NCBI GenBank assembly: GCA_963756575.1
Contig: CAVWOM010000012.1
Coordinates: forward strand, 62,001 to 126,000
Length of the DNA: 64,000 nt
DNA from: Palsa-504 sp963756575
GTDB lineage: Bacteria; Actinomycetota; Actinomycetes; Streptosporangiales; Streptosporangiaceae
Direction of reading: 5' to 3'
The notes under the pieces were generated by a model that did not search any database, was not told the DNA's origin, and worked only from the letters and a program-made list of their open reading frames with translations. A program made the position numbers and the translations under genes. Within the stretch, counting starts at the first letter, position 1. The number at the start of each line of letters is the position of its first letter. Shown in pieces: positions 31,728 through 38,659 of the stretch.

Positions 31728-31801
31728 GGGCAACGACCCAGCCGGTGAAGGGGGCCGTCTGATACGCGGTTAGCCGCCCGGTTCGACTCCAGGGTTGCCC
31801 A
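31728..31801 (+). tRNA. tRNA-Ile(GAU)
   Basis: The acceptor GGGCAAC/GTTGCCC is perfect. The anticodon arm GCCGT-[CTGATAC]-GCGGT has wobble pairs, and the T-stem CCCGG/CCAGG has one mismatch. U33 is present. Confidence 0.82.
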
Positions 31802-31805
31802 CCGC

Positions 31806-31879
31806 AGCGAGATAGCTCAGCCGGAAAGAGCGGCGGCCTCATAAGCCGCAGGTGGTGAGTTCGAGCCTCACTCTCGCTA
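31806..31879 (+). tRNA. tRNA-Met(CAU)
   Basis: The acceptor AGCGAGA/TCTCGCT is perfect, the D-stem is GCTC/GAGC, the anticodon stem GCGGC/GCCGC with loop CTCATAA, and the T-stem GTGAG/CTCAC. Position 1 pairs normally, so it is an elongator-type tRNA; an Ile2 (lysidine) identity cannot be excluded. Confidence 0.88.
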
Positions 31880-31888
31880 CCAGAACCC

Positions 31889-31961
31889 GGGCCGTTAGCT
31901 CAGCGGCAGAGCGGCGGGCTTTTAACCCGCGACGTCCAGGGTCCGAGTCCCTGACGGCCTA
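31889..31961 (+). tRNA. tRNA-Lys(UUU)
   Basis: The acceptor is GGGCCGT/ACGGCCT, the anticodon stem GCGGG/CCCGC with loop CTTTTAA, and the T-stem CAGGG/CCCTG. The T-loop reads TCCGAGT, so the usual T at position 55 is C. Confidence 0.88.
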
Positions 31962-31973
31962 CGAAGTGAACCC

Positions 31974-32046
31974 GGCGCGTTGGAGTAGCGGTTATCTCAC
32001 CTGGCCCTCAACCAGGAGAACGCGAGTTCAAATCTCGCACGCGTCA
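31974..32046 (+). tRNA. tRNA-Glu(CUC), C33 variant
   Basis: The acceptor is GGCGCGT/ACGCGTC, the D-stem GAG/CTC, the anticodon stem CCTGG/CCAGG is perfect with loop CCCTCAA (C33), and the T-stem is GCGAG/CTCGC. Confidence 0.87.
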
Positions 32047-32056
32047 CGATCGTCAC

Positions 32057-32127
32057 GGCCCCATCGTCTATGGGTAAGATCGCGGCCCTTCAAGCCGCGG
32101 AACAGGGTTCGACTCCCTGTGGGGCTA
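32057..32127 (+). tRNA. tRNA-Glu(UUC), C33 variant
   Basis: The acceptor is GGCCCCA/TGGGGCT, the anticodon stem GCGGC/GCCGC with loop CCTTCAA (C33), and the T-stem CAGGG/CCCTG. The variable region is short at four bases. Confidence 0.87.
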
Positions 32128-32155
32128 CCGTATCCGGCTCGCCCCCAGCTTTCCG

Positions 32156-32197
32156 ACATTGAGTGTCACGTCCCCCCGGTAGGCGTGCTGTGACACT
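32156..32197. repeat. REP-like palindrome, eroded copy 2
   Basis: CATTGAGTGTCA (32157-32168), then a CCCCCC/GG core, then GTGCTGTGACACT, matches the element at 530-585 in order and spacing, but the right end is cut short. A further hairpin GGATCGC...GCGATCC follows at about 32249-32282. No gene lies in 32128-32339. Confidence 0.7.
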
Positions 32198-32339
32198 AGT
32201 CCGCCCGCACCGCGGGCCAAGCAGCCCGCCGGGGTCAGTTCCATGACGGATCGCATCCCGCCGGAAAGAGGGTGGCGATCCTAGTGATGAACGCGGAAAG
32301 TGGTACGGCTCGTGATGTATCCGGGTGGAAAGCCCGCAA

Positions 32340-32411
32340 TGGCATGTCGTTCAATCGGCAGGACGCCTTCCTGTTAAGAAGGTCATAGGAGTTCGAGTCT
32401 CCTCGTGCCAG
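32340..32411 (+). tRNA. tRNA-Asn(GUU)
   Basis: The acceptor is TGGCATG/CGTGCCA, the anticodon stem CCTTC/GAAGG is perfect with loop CTGTTAA (U33), and the T-stem is AGGAG/CTCCT. It lies about 210 bp after the previous tRNA, so the array has two blocks. Confidence 0.9.
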
Positions 32412-32423
32412 CGAATAAACCAT

Positions 32424-32499
32424 GGTGGCGTAGCTCAGCTGGTTTCAGAGCGCCGGCCCGTCAAGCCGGAGGTCGCGAGTTCGAGGCTCGTCGTCACCG
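32424..32499 (+). tRNA. tRNA-Asp(GUC), C33 variant
   Basis: The acceptor is GGTGGCG/CGTCACC, the D-stem GCTC/GAGC, the anticodon stem CCGGC/GCCGG is perfect with loop CCGTCAA (C33), and the T-stem is GCGAG/CTCGT. Confidence 0.88.
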
Positions 32500-32510
32500 G
32501 GAAATACCAC

Positions 32511-32582
32511 GCTCCTGTGGTGAAAAGGAGATCATGCCGGATTACGGATCCGGCGGTGGGGGTTCGAGTCCCTCCGGGAGCG
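32511..32582 (+). tRNA. tRNA-Arg(ACG)
   Basis: The acceptor is GCTCCTG/CGGGAGC, the anticodon stem CCGGA/TCCGG with loop TTACGGA (A34, normally deaminated to inosine), and the T-stem GGGGG/CCCTC. The D-arm is poorly paired. Confidence 0.85.
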
Positions 32583-32588
32583 CTTCAC

Positions 32589-32659
32589 GCTCGGCTAGCT
32601 CAATGGGAGAGCACGCGGCCAACACCCGCGGGACGCTGGTTCGATTCCTTCGCCGGGCA
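32589..32659 (+). tRNA. tRNA-Val(AAC), C33 variant
   Basis: The acceptor is GCTCGGC/GCCGGGC, the D-stem GCTC/GAGC, and the anticodon stem CGCGG/CCGCG is perfect with loop CCAACAC. The anticodon AAC is rare in bacteria, and position 33 is C. The T-stem GCTGG/CCTTC is weak, with two mismatches. Confidence 0.75.
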
Positions 32660-32660
32660 C

Positions 32661-32735
32661 GGTGGCTGTAGCTCAACCAGGCAGAGCGCCGGGCCGTGAT
32701 CCCGGAGGCTGCGCGTTCGATCCGCGCCGGTCACC
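32661..32735 (+). tRNA. tRNA-His(GUG), C33 variant
   Basis: The eight-pair acceptor with the extra G at -1 (GGTGGCTG/CGGTCACC) is the His hallmark. The anticodon stem is CCGGG/CCCGG with loop CCGTGAT (C33), and the T-stem GCGCG/CGCGC. Confidence 0.88.
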
Positions 32736-32739
32736 CCAC

Positions 32740-32823
32740 GCCAGGGTCGCGCAATAGGCAGCGCAGCGTCCTGTAAAGCCGTCGGCCGTCCGGTCATTGG
32801 GGGTTCGAGTCCCTCCCCTGGCA
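32740..32823 (+). tRNA. tRNA-Tyr(GUA)
   Basis: The acceptor GCCAGGG/CCCTGGC is perfect and the D-stem is GCGC/GCGC. The anticodon arm GCGTC-[CTGTAAA]-GCCGT has one mismatch. The variable arm is long, as expected for bacterial Tyr, and the T-stem is GGGGG/CCCTC. Confidence 0.87.
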
Positions 32824-32856
32824 CGCATGTCCCGTGGCCGCCGAAGGTGGCCGCAT

Positions 32857-32930
32857 GTCCCCGTGGCGCAGTTGGAAAGCGCGGCTGTTTCCGGAACAGC
32901 AGGTCGCCCGTTCGAGTCGGGCCGGGGATA
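32857..32930 (+). tRNA. tRNA-Arg(CCG)
   Basis: The acceptor is GTCCCCG/CGGGGAT, the anticodon stem GCTGT/ACAGC is perfect with loop TTCCGGA, and the T-stem is GCCCG/CGGGC. A second copy of its 5' end (CGCATGTCCCGTGG) lies just before it, at 32824-32837. It is the last tRNA of the array. Confidence 0.9.
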
Positions 32931-32959
32931 CCGTCCCGGGCGGCCCGCGCCCTCGGTGC

Positions 32960-33187
32960 TCACGCTATGGGGCCTAAGGGGGTTTCGACGTGCGCGAGCC
33001 GCACCCCGAACCTGGCCGCGACCAGCGCGCAGGCCGAGCTCGGTGAAGAACACCGCGCTCATCGCGGCGTCGTAGTGCTGCCCGGTGTGCACCAGGGTGA
33101 CCCGCACCCGCGCTGCTCGAGCGCGTCCGTCACCGGTTTGACCTTCATGAAGTTGGGCCGGGTGCCCGCCACGGCGACGACGTGCAC
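32960..33187 (-). pseudogene. Truncated UDP-N-acetylglucosamine 2-epimerase (WecB-type) remnant
   Basis: From a GTG at 33187, three bases after the dehydrogenase stop, it reads VHVVAVAGTRPNFMKVKPVT-DALEQRG, the exact start of a WecB-type epimerase. After a one-base shift it continues VRVTLVHTGQHYDAAMSAVF-FTELGL. It then jumps to CALVAARFGVRLAHVE, a segment that normally lies about 60 residues further on, and ends before the tRNA array. The gene thus has a frameshift, an internal deletion and no 3' part. An intact enzyme would make UDP-ManNAc for the neighbouring dehydrogenase. Confidence 0.65.
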
Positions 33188-33189
33188 GG

Positions 33190-34448
33190 TCACAGCGTCT
33201 CGACGTTCGGGCCGGCCAGGACCCGCCGGCAGTCCAGCACGTACTTCGCGTGGCGGCCGATGTCGGCGTACGGGAAGGCGTCGTGCTCGGTGAGCAGGAC
33301 CACGATGTCGGCCGCCGCGAGCTCCTCTTCGGTGGCCTCGACGCGGGCCACGGCCAGCCGATGACCGCGTCCTCGGTGACCAGCGGGTCGGCCGCCCGGA
33401 CGTGCGCCCCGAGCCGGATCAGCAGCTCGGCGATCCGGATGGCGGGCGATTCCCGCGCGTCGCCGGTGTTCTTCTTGTACGCCAGCCCGAGCAGCAGGAC
33501 CCGCGCTCCCATGGCGGCCCGGCCGCACTCGTTCAGCGCCAGCAGCAGCCGGCGGACCACGTAGTCCGGCATGTGGCTGTTGATCTCGTTGGCCAGCTCG
33601 ACGAACCGGAACCGCTGGCCGAGGGTCCGCTCCACCCGCCAGGACAGGTACGACGGGTCGATGGGCAGGCAATGACCGCCCACGCCCGGCCCGGGCCGGA
33701 AAGGCATATAGCCGAACGGCTTAGTAGAAGCGGCATCTATCGCCTCCCACACGTCGACGCCGAGCTCGTGCCCGAACATGGCCAGCTCGTTCATCAGCGC
33801 GATGTTCACGTGGCGGAAGGTGTTCTCGATGAGCTTGGCCAGCTCGGCCTCGCGCGGCGAGGACACCGGCACGGTCCGGGCCACGATCCCGGCGTAGAAG
33901 TCCTGCACCGCGGCCAGCGACTCGCCGTCGATGCCCGAGACGATCTTGGGCGTGGTGGCCAGCGTCCAGGTGCGGTTGCCCGGGTCGATCCGCTCGGGGC
34001 TGTAGCCGAGGTGAAAGTCCTGGCCGGTGACCAGCCCGGATCCCTCCTCGAGCCAGTTCGCCACCTGCTCCTGGGTGGTCCCGGGATAGGAGGTGGACTC
34101 CAGGATCACCGTCGCGCCCCGGCGCAGGTGACCGGCCAGGGTCCGGCTGGCCGCCTCCACGTACCCCAGGTCGGGCAGCCCGTCCCGCAGCGGGGTCGGC
34201 ACCGTGATCACGGCGACGTCGAAGCCGGAGCACGCCCCGGCGTCCGTCGACGGGCGGAAGCGCCCCGACCGCAGAGCGGCCGACAGCTCGCCCGCGGGCA
34301 CGTCCTCCACGTACGATTCCCCGGCTTCCAGCCGCTTCACCCGTGCCGCGTCGGGGTCATAGCCGGTCACCTCGTGCCCGGCCGCCACCGCCCGCATCGC
34401 CAGCGGCAGGCCCACGTAGCCCAGGCCCGCCACCACGACGGCGCTCAC
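33190..34448 (-). CDS. UDP-glucose/UDP-ManNAc-type nucleotide-sugar dehydrogenase, one frameshift
   Basis: The frame from GTG/ATG 34448 encodes VVVAGLGYVGLPLAMRAVAA (Rossmann), SYPGTTQEQVANWLEEGSG, GYSPERIDPGNRTW, AELAKLIENTFRHVNIALMN-E and FRPGPGVGGHCLPIDPSYLS. The last holds the catalytic Cys in GGHCLPIDP. Then comes GLAYKKNTGDARESPA. Near 33365 one base is lost, and the C-terminal domain (ATEEELAAADIVVLLTEHDA-FPYADI) continues in another frame to 33190. The enzyme oxidises the C6 hydroxyl of a UDP-sugar to the acid. The adjacent wecB remnant suggests UDP-ManNAc as substrate, feeding the GT26 enzyme at 15 kb. Confidence 0.82.
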
Positions 34449-34780
34449 CGCGCCGCCCGCATCATGAACTCAGTAGCCACGTTCCCCCCGGCCGCTAGCT
34501 TCCTGTGTCCATTACCTTACTAGCAGTCACAAGCGCCACCGGGATTCCCTGCGGCTTGACGAGGGAGCGACGCGTTATGTCCAGCGCTAACCAGACCGGG
34601 CCTGATCTAGCTGGTGCGCCGCACTCGCGGGACGCGCCGCACTCGCGGGACGCGCCGCACTCGCGGGACGCGCCGCACTCGCGGGACGCGCCGCACTCGC
34701 GGGACGCGCCGCACTCGCGGGCGCCCGCCCGGCGGAGGCGGCGCGGGCGCCGCTTACCCGCGCCTTACCCGCGCGCGCCC
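34449..34780. other. Intergenic region with 18-bp tandem repeat
   Basis: No secure gene. A plus-strand frame beginning at ATG 34577 (MSSANQTGPDLAG) runs into repeated APHSRD units and then into the shadow of the DUF4397 gene. It could be a decayed gene start. The main content is the repeat at 34616-34720. Confidence 0.4.
34616..34720. repeat. 18-bp tandem repeat, 5.8 copies
   Basis: Nearly identical copies of GCGCCGCACTCGCGGGAC lie head to tail. The perfect identity of units suggests recent expansion. There are no spacers, so it is not a CRISPR array. Confidence 0.92.
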
Positions 34781-35680
34781 TTACTCGCGTGCGTACTCGC
34801 GTTCGGCGGTCACCGTGCGGCGGCGCGACCGGCGCAGGCCGAACCCGCCCGCCACCGCCAGCAGCAGGCCACCCGCCAGCGTGGCCAGCCACGGCGCCGG
34901 ACCCGGCCCGCCGCCGGCCCCCGGCGCCGTCCCGCCCATCCCGGTCGCCGCGCCGCCCTTGGGCGCGTCGGCGCTTCCGGCCGCGTCGGTCAGGTTGTCG
35001 ATCTTCAGCTTGGATCCGGACGCCCCGTCGAGCACCACGATCGTATGCACCGAACCAGCCGCCAGCTGGACCGCCTTCGCGGTCCGGCCGCCCGCCGCGG
35101 TGAACCTGACCATCGGCGTGCCCGCCTTGATGGCCTGGTACGAGGTGGCCGAGCCGAAGGCCAGCTCACGGGCCAGGGTGTCGCTGCCCACGCTGACCGT
35201 GACCTTGGGCTGCTTCAGCGACGCCTGGATGACCCGGACCAGCGCCTTTTCCCCGTCCTGGCCGGTCGTCTGGTCGGTCAGGACGTCGAGCTTGCGGGCC
35301 GCGGCGGATCCGATGCTGGCCACCGTGTAGCTCGTCCCGGCGCTCACCATGAAGCTGGTCGAGACCGACGGGGGGCTGGAGGCCGACGCGCCGACCGGGC
35401 GCATCGCCACCGTGTACTGCCCGGCCGCGACCGGCATGTACCCGGACACGCTGCCGTAGCCGTCGTGCGTCAGCACGGTCGGATGCATCGGATTGCCGAA
35501 CGGGTACAGGTAGATGTCCTCCGGCGTGCCCGGCGACAGGTTGGCGCAGCGGACAAAGCCCTGGTCCGCGGCCGCACCGGGTTGCCCGACGGCGGACGCC
35601 GAGGGCGACAGGGCGGCGCCGCTCCCGCCCAGCAGGATGACGAACGAAGTGAGCAGGACGAATCGCCTACCGAGCCCCAT
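34781..35680 (-). CDS. DUF4397 surface protein with C-terminal membrane anchor
   Basis: About 299 residues from the ATG at 35680 (GGAAGGGG upstream). The signal sequence is RRFVLLTSFVILLGGSGAAL-SPSASA. The DUF4397 core has FVRCANLSPGTPEDIYLYPF-G, YGSVSGYMPVAAGQYTVAMR and ALVRVIQASLKQPKVTVSVG, a tandem beta-rich fold. A Gly/Pro linker, the helix WLATLAGGLLLAVAGGFGL and the basic RRSRRR tail follow. There is no LPXTG motif. DUF4397 proteins commonly neighbour class F sortases in actinomycetes, as here, but what they bind is unknown. Confidence 0.8.
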   Translation of the reverse strand: MGLGRRFVLLTSFVILLGGSGAALSPSASAVGQPGAAADQGFVRCANLSPGTPEDIYLYPFGNPMHPTVLTHDGYGSVSGYMPVAAGQYTVAMRPVGASASSPPSVSTSFMVSAGTSYTVASIGSAAARKLDVLTDQTTGQDGEKALVRVIQASLKQPKVTVSVGSDTLARELAFGSATSYQAIKAGTPMVRFTAAGGRTAKAVQLAAGSVHTIVVLDGASGSKLKIDNLTDAAGSADAPKGGAATGMGGTAPGAGGGPGPAPWLATLAGGLLLAVAGGFGLRRSRRRTVTAEREYARE

Positions 35681-35721
35681 CACTGGCCCCTTCCGTCACC
35701 CTGGGAGCTTGTATCTCCTAT

Positions 35722-36755
35722 TCACCCAGAAGCATTGCCGGTCAGGAGCCCGAGCGGGGCCGGAGCTGCGAAATTGATACGAAGTCCCGGCTGGCCGCCG
35801 GCCAGCCGGACGACGCTGGCCTGGGCCGGGGCGTAGGGCGCCTGCTGCGCGCGGACCAGGGCGAGCGCCGCGGCCACCGCCTGCTCGTCCGGCCCGGTGA
35901 TGACGACCTGCCGCAGCGGGGCGTCCGCCACCGGCACCCCGGGGGAGGAGCCGCCGAACGCGACCACGCGCCAGGGATGCTGCGAGGCCAGCATCGCGAG
36001 CATGATCAGCACGCGGGAATCCACCTGGCCCGCCTGGAGCTGCGCGGATGCCCCGGCGCGGGCCTGGATGCTGTTGCTGTGCAGCAGCTGCGCGCCGCCG
36101 GACCGGCGCGCGGCCAGGTCGGCCGCCAGGGCCTTGGCGTAGACGGCGGTCCCGCCCGGGGTCGCCGCGCGGACCTCGATCTGGCGGGCGCCGGTCCCGA
36201 AGCTGGCCAGCGGCACCGATGCGTTCTGGCCGGCCTGGGCCTGGTCGGCCGCGGACGTGACGATCACGCTGGCGGCCGGCGCGCCGGCCGCTGTCCCCAG
36301 CGGCACCAGCCGGCCCGAAGCGACCCCGTCCGCACCGAGCGCGGCGCACATGGCCGGATCACACGCGATGCTCTGGTCGCTGCCGACCTGCCCGGCCACC
36401 CACGATGCCGTCTGCGACCGGATGGCCGCGGCGGACCCGGCCGGGGCGCCCGCCCGGCCGGCGCCCGCTGCGGGCTGCCCGGCGAAACCGTCCGGGCGGT
36501 CCGCGCGGAAGTGCCGGTGAGCCCGGTGGCGGTCACCACGACCGCGGCCGCGAGCAGCAGGCAGACGACCAAGACCAGTGCCAGCCGCGGGCGGCGCAGC
36601 CGCGGCACCCGCCGGGCCGTCCAGAGGCTGATGGTGGTGGCCAGCACCCGGCCCCACGAAGGGTTGCGAGGCGGCGGCGCCTTCGGCGCCCTCGGGGCCT
36701 TCGGGGTGGCGGACCTCACCACCTCCCTGGTCCGGCTCGTACCGGCCATCTGCAT
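35722..36755 (-). CDS. Single-pass membrane protein with sortase-like N-terminus, frameshifted
   Basis: The ATG at 36755 gives a basic cytoplasmic stretch with NPSWGRVLATTISLWTARR, then the helix LALVLVVCLLLAAAVVVTAT. Around 36500 the frame shifts. The other frame encodes the extracellular part: SQTASWVAGQVGSDQSIACD-PAMCAALGADG, SVIVTSAADQAQAG and VDSRVLIMLAMLASQHPWRV-VAFG, ending GLLTGNASG. The segment before the helix closely matches that of the adjacent sortase (PPSWGQVLGNTFSLWTGR). The two probably share a partner or targeting signal. The extracellular domain is of unknown function. Confidence 0.6.
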
Positions 36756-36926
36756 CGCTATCCCGTCTCCACGCGGGCAAGCCAGCCCGTGACCTCAGGA
36801 AGAACACAGCAACGACGGCCCCCGCCCGTCCCGCTCGTTACCTATCTGAGACAGCAGAACACACACCGGTGTAGTTATCTACCGGAATGCCTGATTGCAT
36901 CCCCTACGCTACGGTACGCAGCGGTA

Positions 36927-38348
36927 TTATCCGGCGAGCCGGGCGAAGACCACGACGTTGCTGAGATAGCTCCCGCGCGCCCGGTCGAAGATCCCGCCGC
37001 AGGTGATCAGGCGCAGCTCGGGATCGGGAACGGCCCCGTACACCGCCTCGGTGGGGAACTTGTCCTTCGCGTACTGGTGCACCCGCGTCACGGTGAAGAC
37101 CGCCATCGTCCCGTCGGCCCGTCCCACGTACACCTTGTCGCCGGGCTTCAGCGCCCGCAGCCAGAAGAAGATCCCCGGCCCGGTGTGCGAGTCGACGTGC
37201 CCGGCGATGACGGCCGACCCCACCGCCCCCGGCCGCGGCCCGCCGGTGAACCAGCCCGCCACCGTGGTGGTCTTCGGCACCTGCAGCGCGCCGCTCTTGG
37301 TCAGCCCCAGGTGGATCAGCGAAGTCTTCTTGATCCCGATCGCCGGAATGCTCACCCACACCGGCCTGGCCACCACCGCGGCCGTGCCACCCGCCCCGCC
37401 CTGCCCCGCGACCCCGCCCTGCCCCGCGACCCCGCCCTGCCCCGCCGGGGCGCCCTGCTCCGCCGTCCCGGCCGCGGACACCGCCGGCCCGGTCTGCTCG
37501 GTCGGAGCCGCGATCGGCGTCGGCCGCGCCACCTTGATCCCGGGCGAAGCCGAGACGCTGGCCGTCACCAGCCCAGCGGCCCCGATCCCCACCGCGATCA
37601 GCCCCGCCGCCACAGCCAGCACCGCCACCAGCCGCCCCCGCGATCGCCCCGGCCCTTGGTTCGGTGCTCCACGAAGCCAGCGCAGGTGCCGCCCCGTCCA
37701 CAAGCTGAACGTGTTCCCGAGTACCTGCCCCCACGACGGCGGCGCCTTGTCGCCGACCGGCCCGGGCGAGCCGTTCCCCACCCCGTCCGGCTTCAGGATC
37801 TCCGGCTGCAGCGGCACCGCCCCCGGCGACTGCACCGCCTGCCACCCCGGATCCCACCAGTCCTCCGGCAGCCCCCGCCCCTCCTCCGAAACGCCCCGCC
37901 CCTCAGCCAGTCCCCGCGCCTCAGCCAGTCCCTGCGCCTCAGCCAGTCCCTGCGCCTCAGCCAGTCCCTGCGCCTCAGCCAGTCCCCGCGCCCCAGCGGA
38001 CCCCTGCCTCCCGGCCGTCCCCCGCATCACCGGCAGCGGCTGAGTCTCGCTCGAATCCCGCTTCCCAGCCACGTCTGGCTGCCCGGCCAGCCACCACGTC
38101 TCAGCCGCCCGCCGATCCCCGGCTAGCTCCTGCTTCCCGGCTAGCTCCTGCTTCTCGGCCGGTTGTTGCTTCCCGGCCGGCTCCTGCTTCTCGGCCAGCC
38201 ACCACTTCTCGGCCGGCCTGCGCTGCACCGCCACCGGCTGCGTCTGAGCCGACTCCCGCTTCCGGGCCGGGTCCCCCTCGCCGGAAGCGTCCCCCTCTGC
38301 TGGGCGCGGCACCGCAGGCATAGGTCCCGTATGCCCGCTGTACCCCAT
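36927..38348 (-). CDS. Class F sortase with long repetitive cytoplasmic N-terminus
   Basis: The catalytic domain lies in the last 170 residues. It has VWVSIPAIGIKKTSLIHLGL, AVIAGHVDSHTGPGIFFWL (catalytic His), ELRLITCGGIFDRARGSYLS (catalytic Cys in TCGG, Arg in RARG) and NVVVFARLAG. One membrane helix (LVAVLAVAAGLIAVGIGAAG) precedes it. The N-terminal 200 residues are low-complexity, with AEKQEPAGKQ- and GLAEAQ-type repeats. Sortases of this class attach or process surface proteins. The ATG at 38348 has GGGGG five bases upstream; an in-frame ATG at 38360 is also possible. The likely operon continues with 35722-36755 and 34781-35680. Confidence 0.85.
   Translation of the reverse strand: MGYSGHTGPMPAVPRPAEGDASGEGDPARKRESAQTQPVAVQRRPAEKWWLAEKQEPAGKQQPAEKQELAGKQELAGDRRAAETWWLAGQPDVAGKRDSSETQPLPVMRGTAGRQGSAGARGLAEAQGLAEAQGLAEAQGLAEARGLAEGRGVSEEGRGLPEDWWDPGWQAVQSPGAVPLQPEILKPDGVGNGSPGPVGDKAPPSWGQVLGNTFSLWTGRHLRWLRGAPNQGPGRSRGRLVAVLAVAAGLIAVGIGAAGLVTASVSASPGIKVARPTPIAAPTEQTGPAVSAAGTAEQGAPAGQGGVAGQGGVAGQGGAGGTAAVVARPVWVSIPAIGIKKTSLIHLGLTKSGALQVPKTTTVAGWFTGGPRPGAVGSAVIAGHVDSHTGPGIFFWLRALKPGDKVYVGRADGTMAVFTVTRVHQYAKDKFPTEAVYGAVPDPELRLITCGGIFDRARGSYLSNVVVFARLAG
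37903..37992. repeat. 18-bp coding tandem repeat in the sortase gene
   Basis: Five copies of TCAGCCAGTCCCTGCGCC (plus-strand view) encode GLAEAQ/GLAEAR units in the cytoplasmic part of the sortase. The unit length keeps the frame, so copy number can vary without harm. Confidence 0.9.
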
Positions 38349-38460
38349 GGCGACCCCCATCCCTGCCGCTACCCGGTAAAGCAGAGTACACCCGCCGCGC
38401 CCTGATACACCGAATTGCCCACCTCGCCCCGAACTCGTCCCCCTCCTCCAAAGCGGAAGT

Positions 38461-38512
38461 CAATGGTTGTGGCAACGTAATGGTCCAACCGGGTACGTTG
38501 CCACAACCATTG
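38461..38512. repeat. Long perfect palindrome, 19-bp arms
   Basis: The arms CAATGGTTGTGGCAACGTA (38461-38479) and their exact complement (38494-38512) flank a 14-bp loop. There is no T-tract. It lies between the sortase and AbiEi-like genes. Nothing else in 38349-38659 looks coding. Confidence 0.85.
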
Positions 38513-38555
38513 GACGAGGTTGTGGCTGACGTGAAAGGGGAGGATAAAGGATTTG

Positions 38556-38609
38556 GTGTACTGCAGCTGGAGGCTTGAGGACGTGTACCGCAGCTGGAGG
38601 CTTGAGGAC
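38556..38609. repeat. 27-bp tandem duplication
   Basis: Two adjacent copies of GTGTACTGCAGCTGGAGGCTTGAGGAC differ at one base. They lie 44 bp after the palindrome at 38461-38512 and just before the AbiEi-like stop, a local duplication of recent age. Confidence 0.88.
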
Positions 38610-38659
38610 ACGACCTCCAGGACGACGACGGGCGTGCCTCAGCCGGTGAAGGTGACGTG

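Noticed and set aside
34616..34720. Regular 18-bp repeats as a CRISPR array
   Set aside because: The units are directly adjacent without unique spacers and no cas genes are present.
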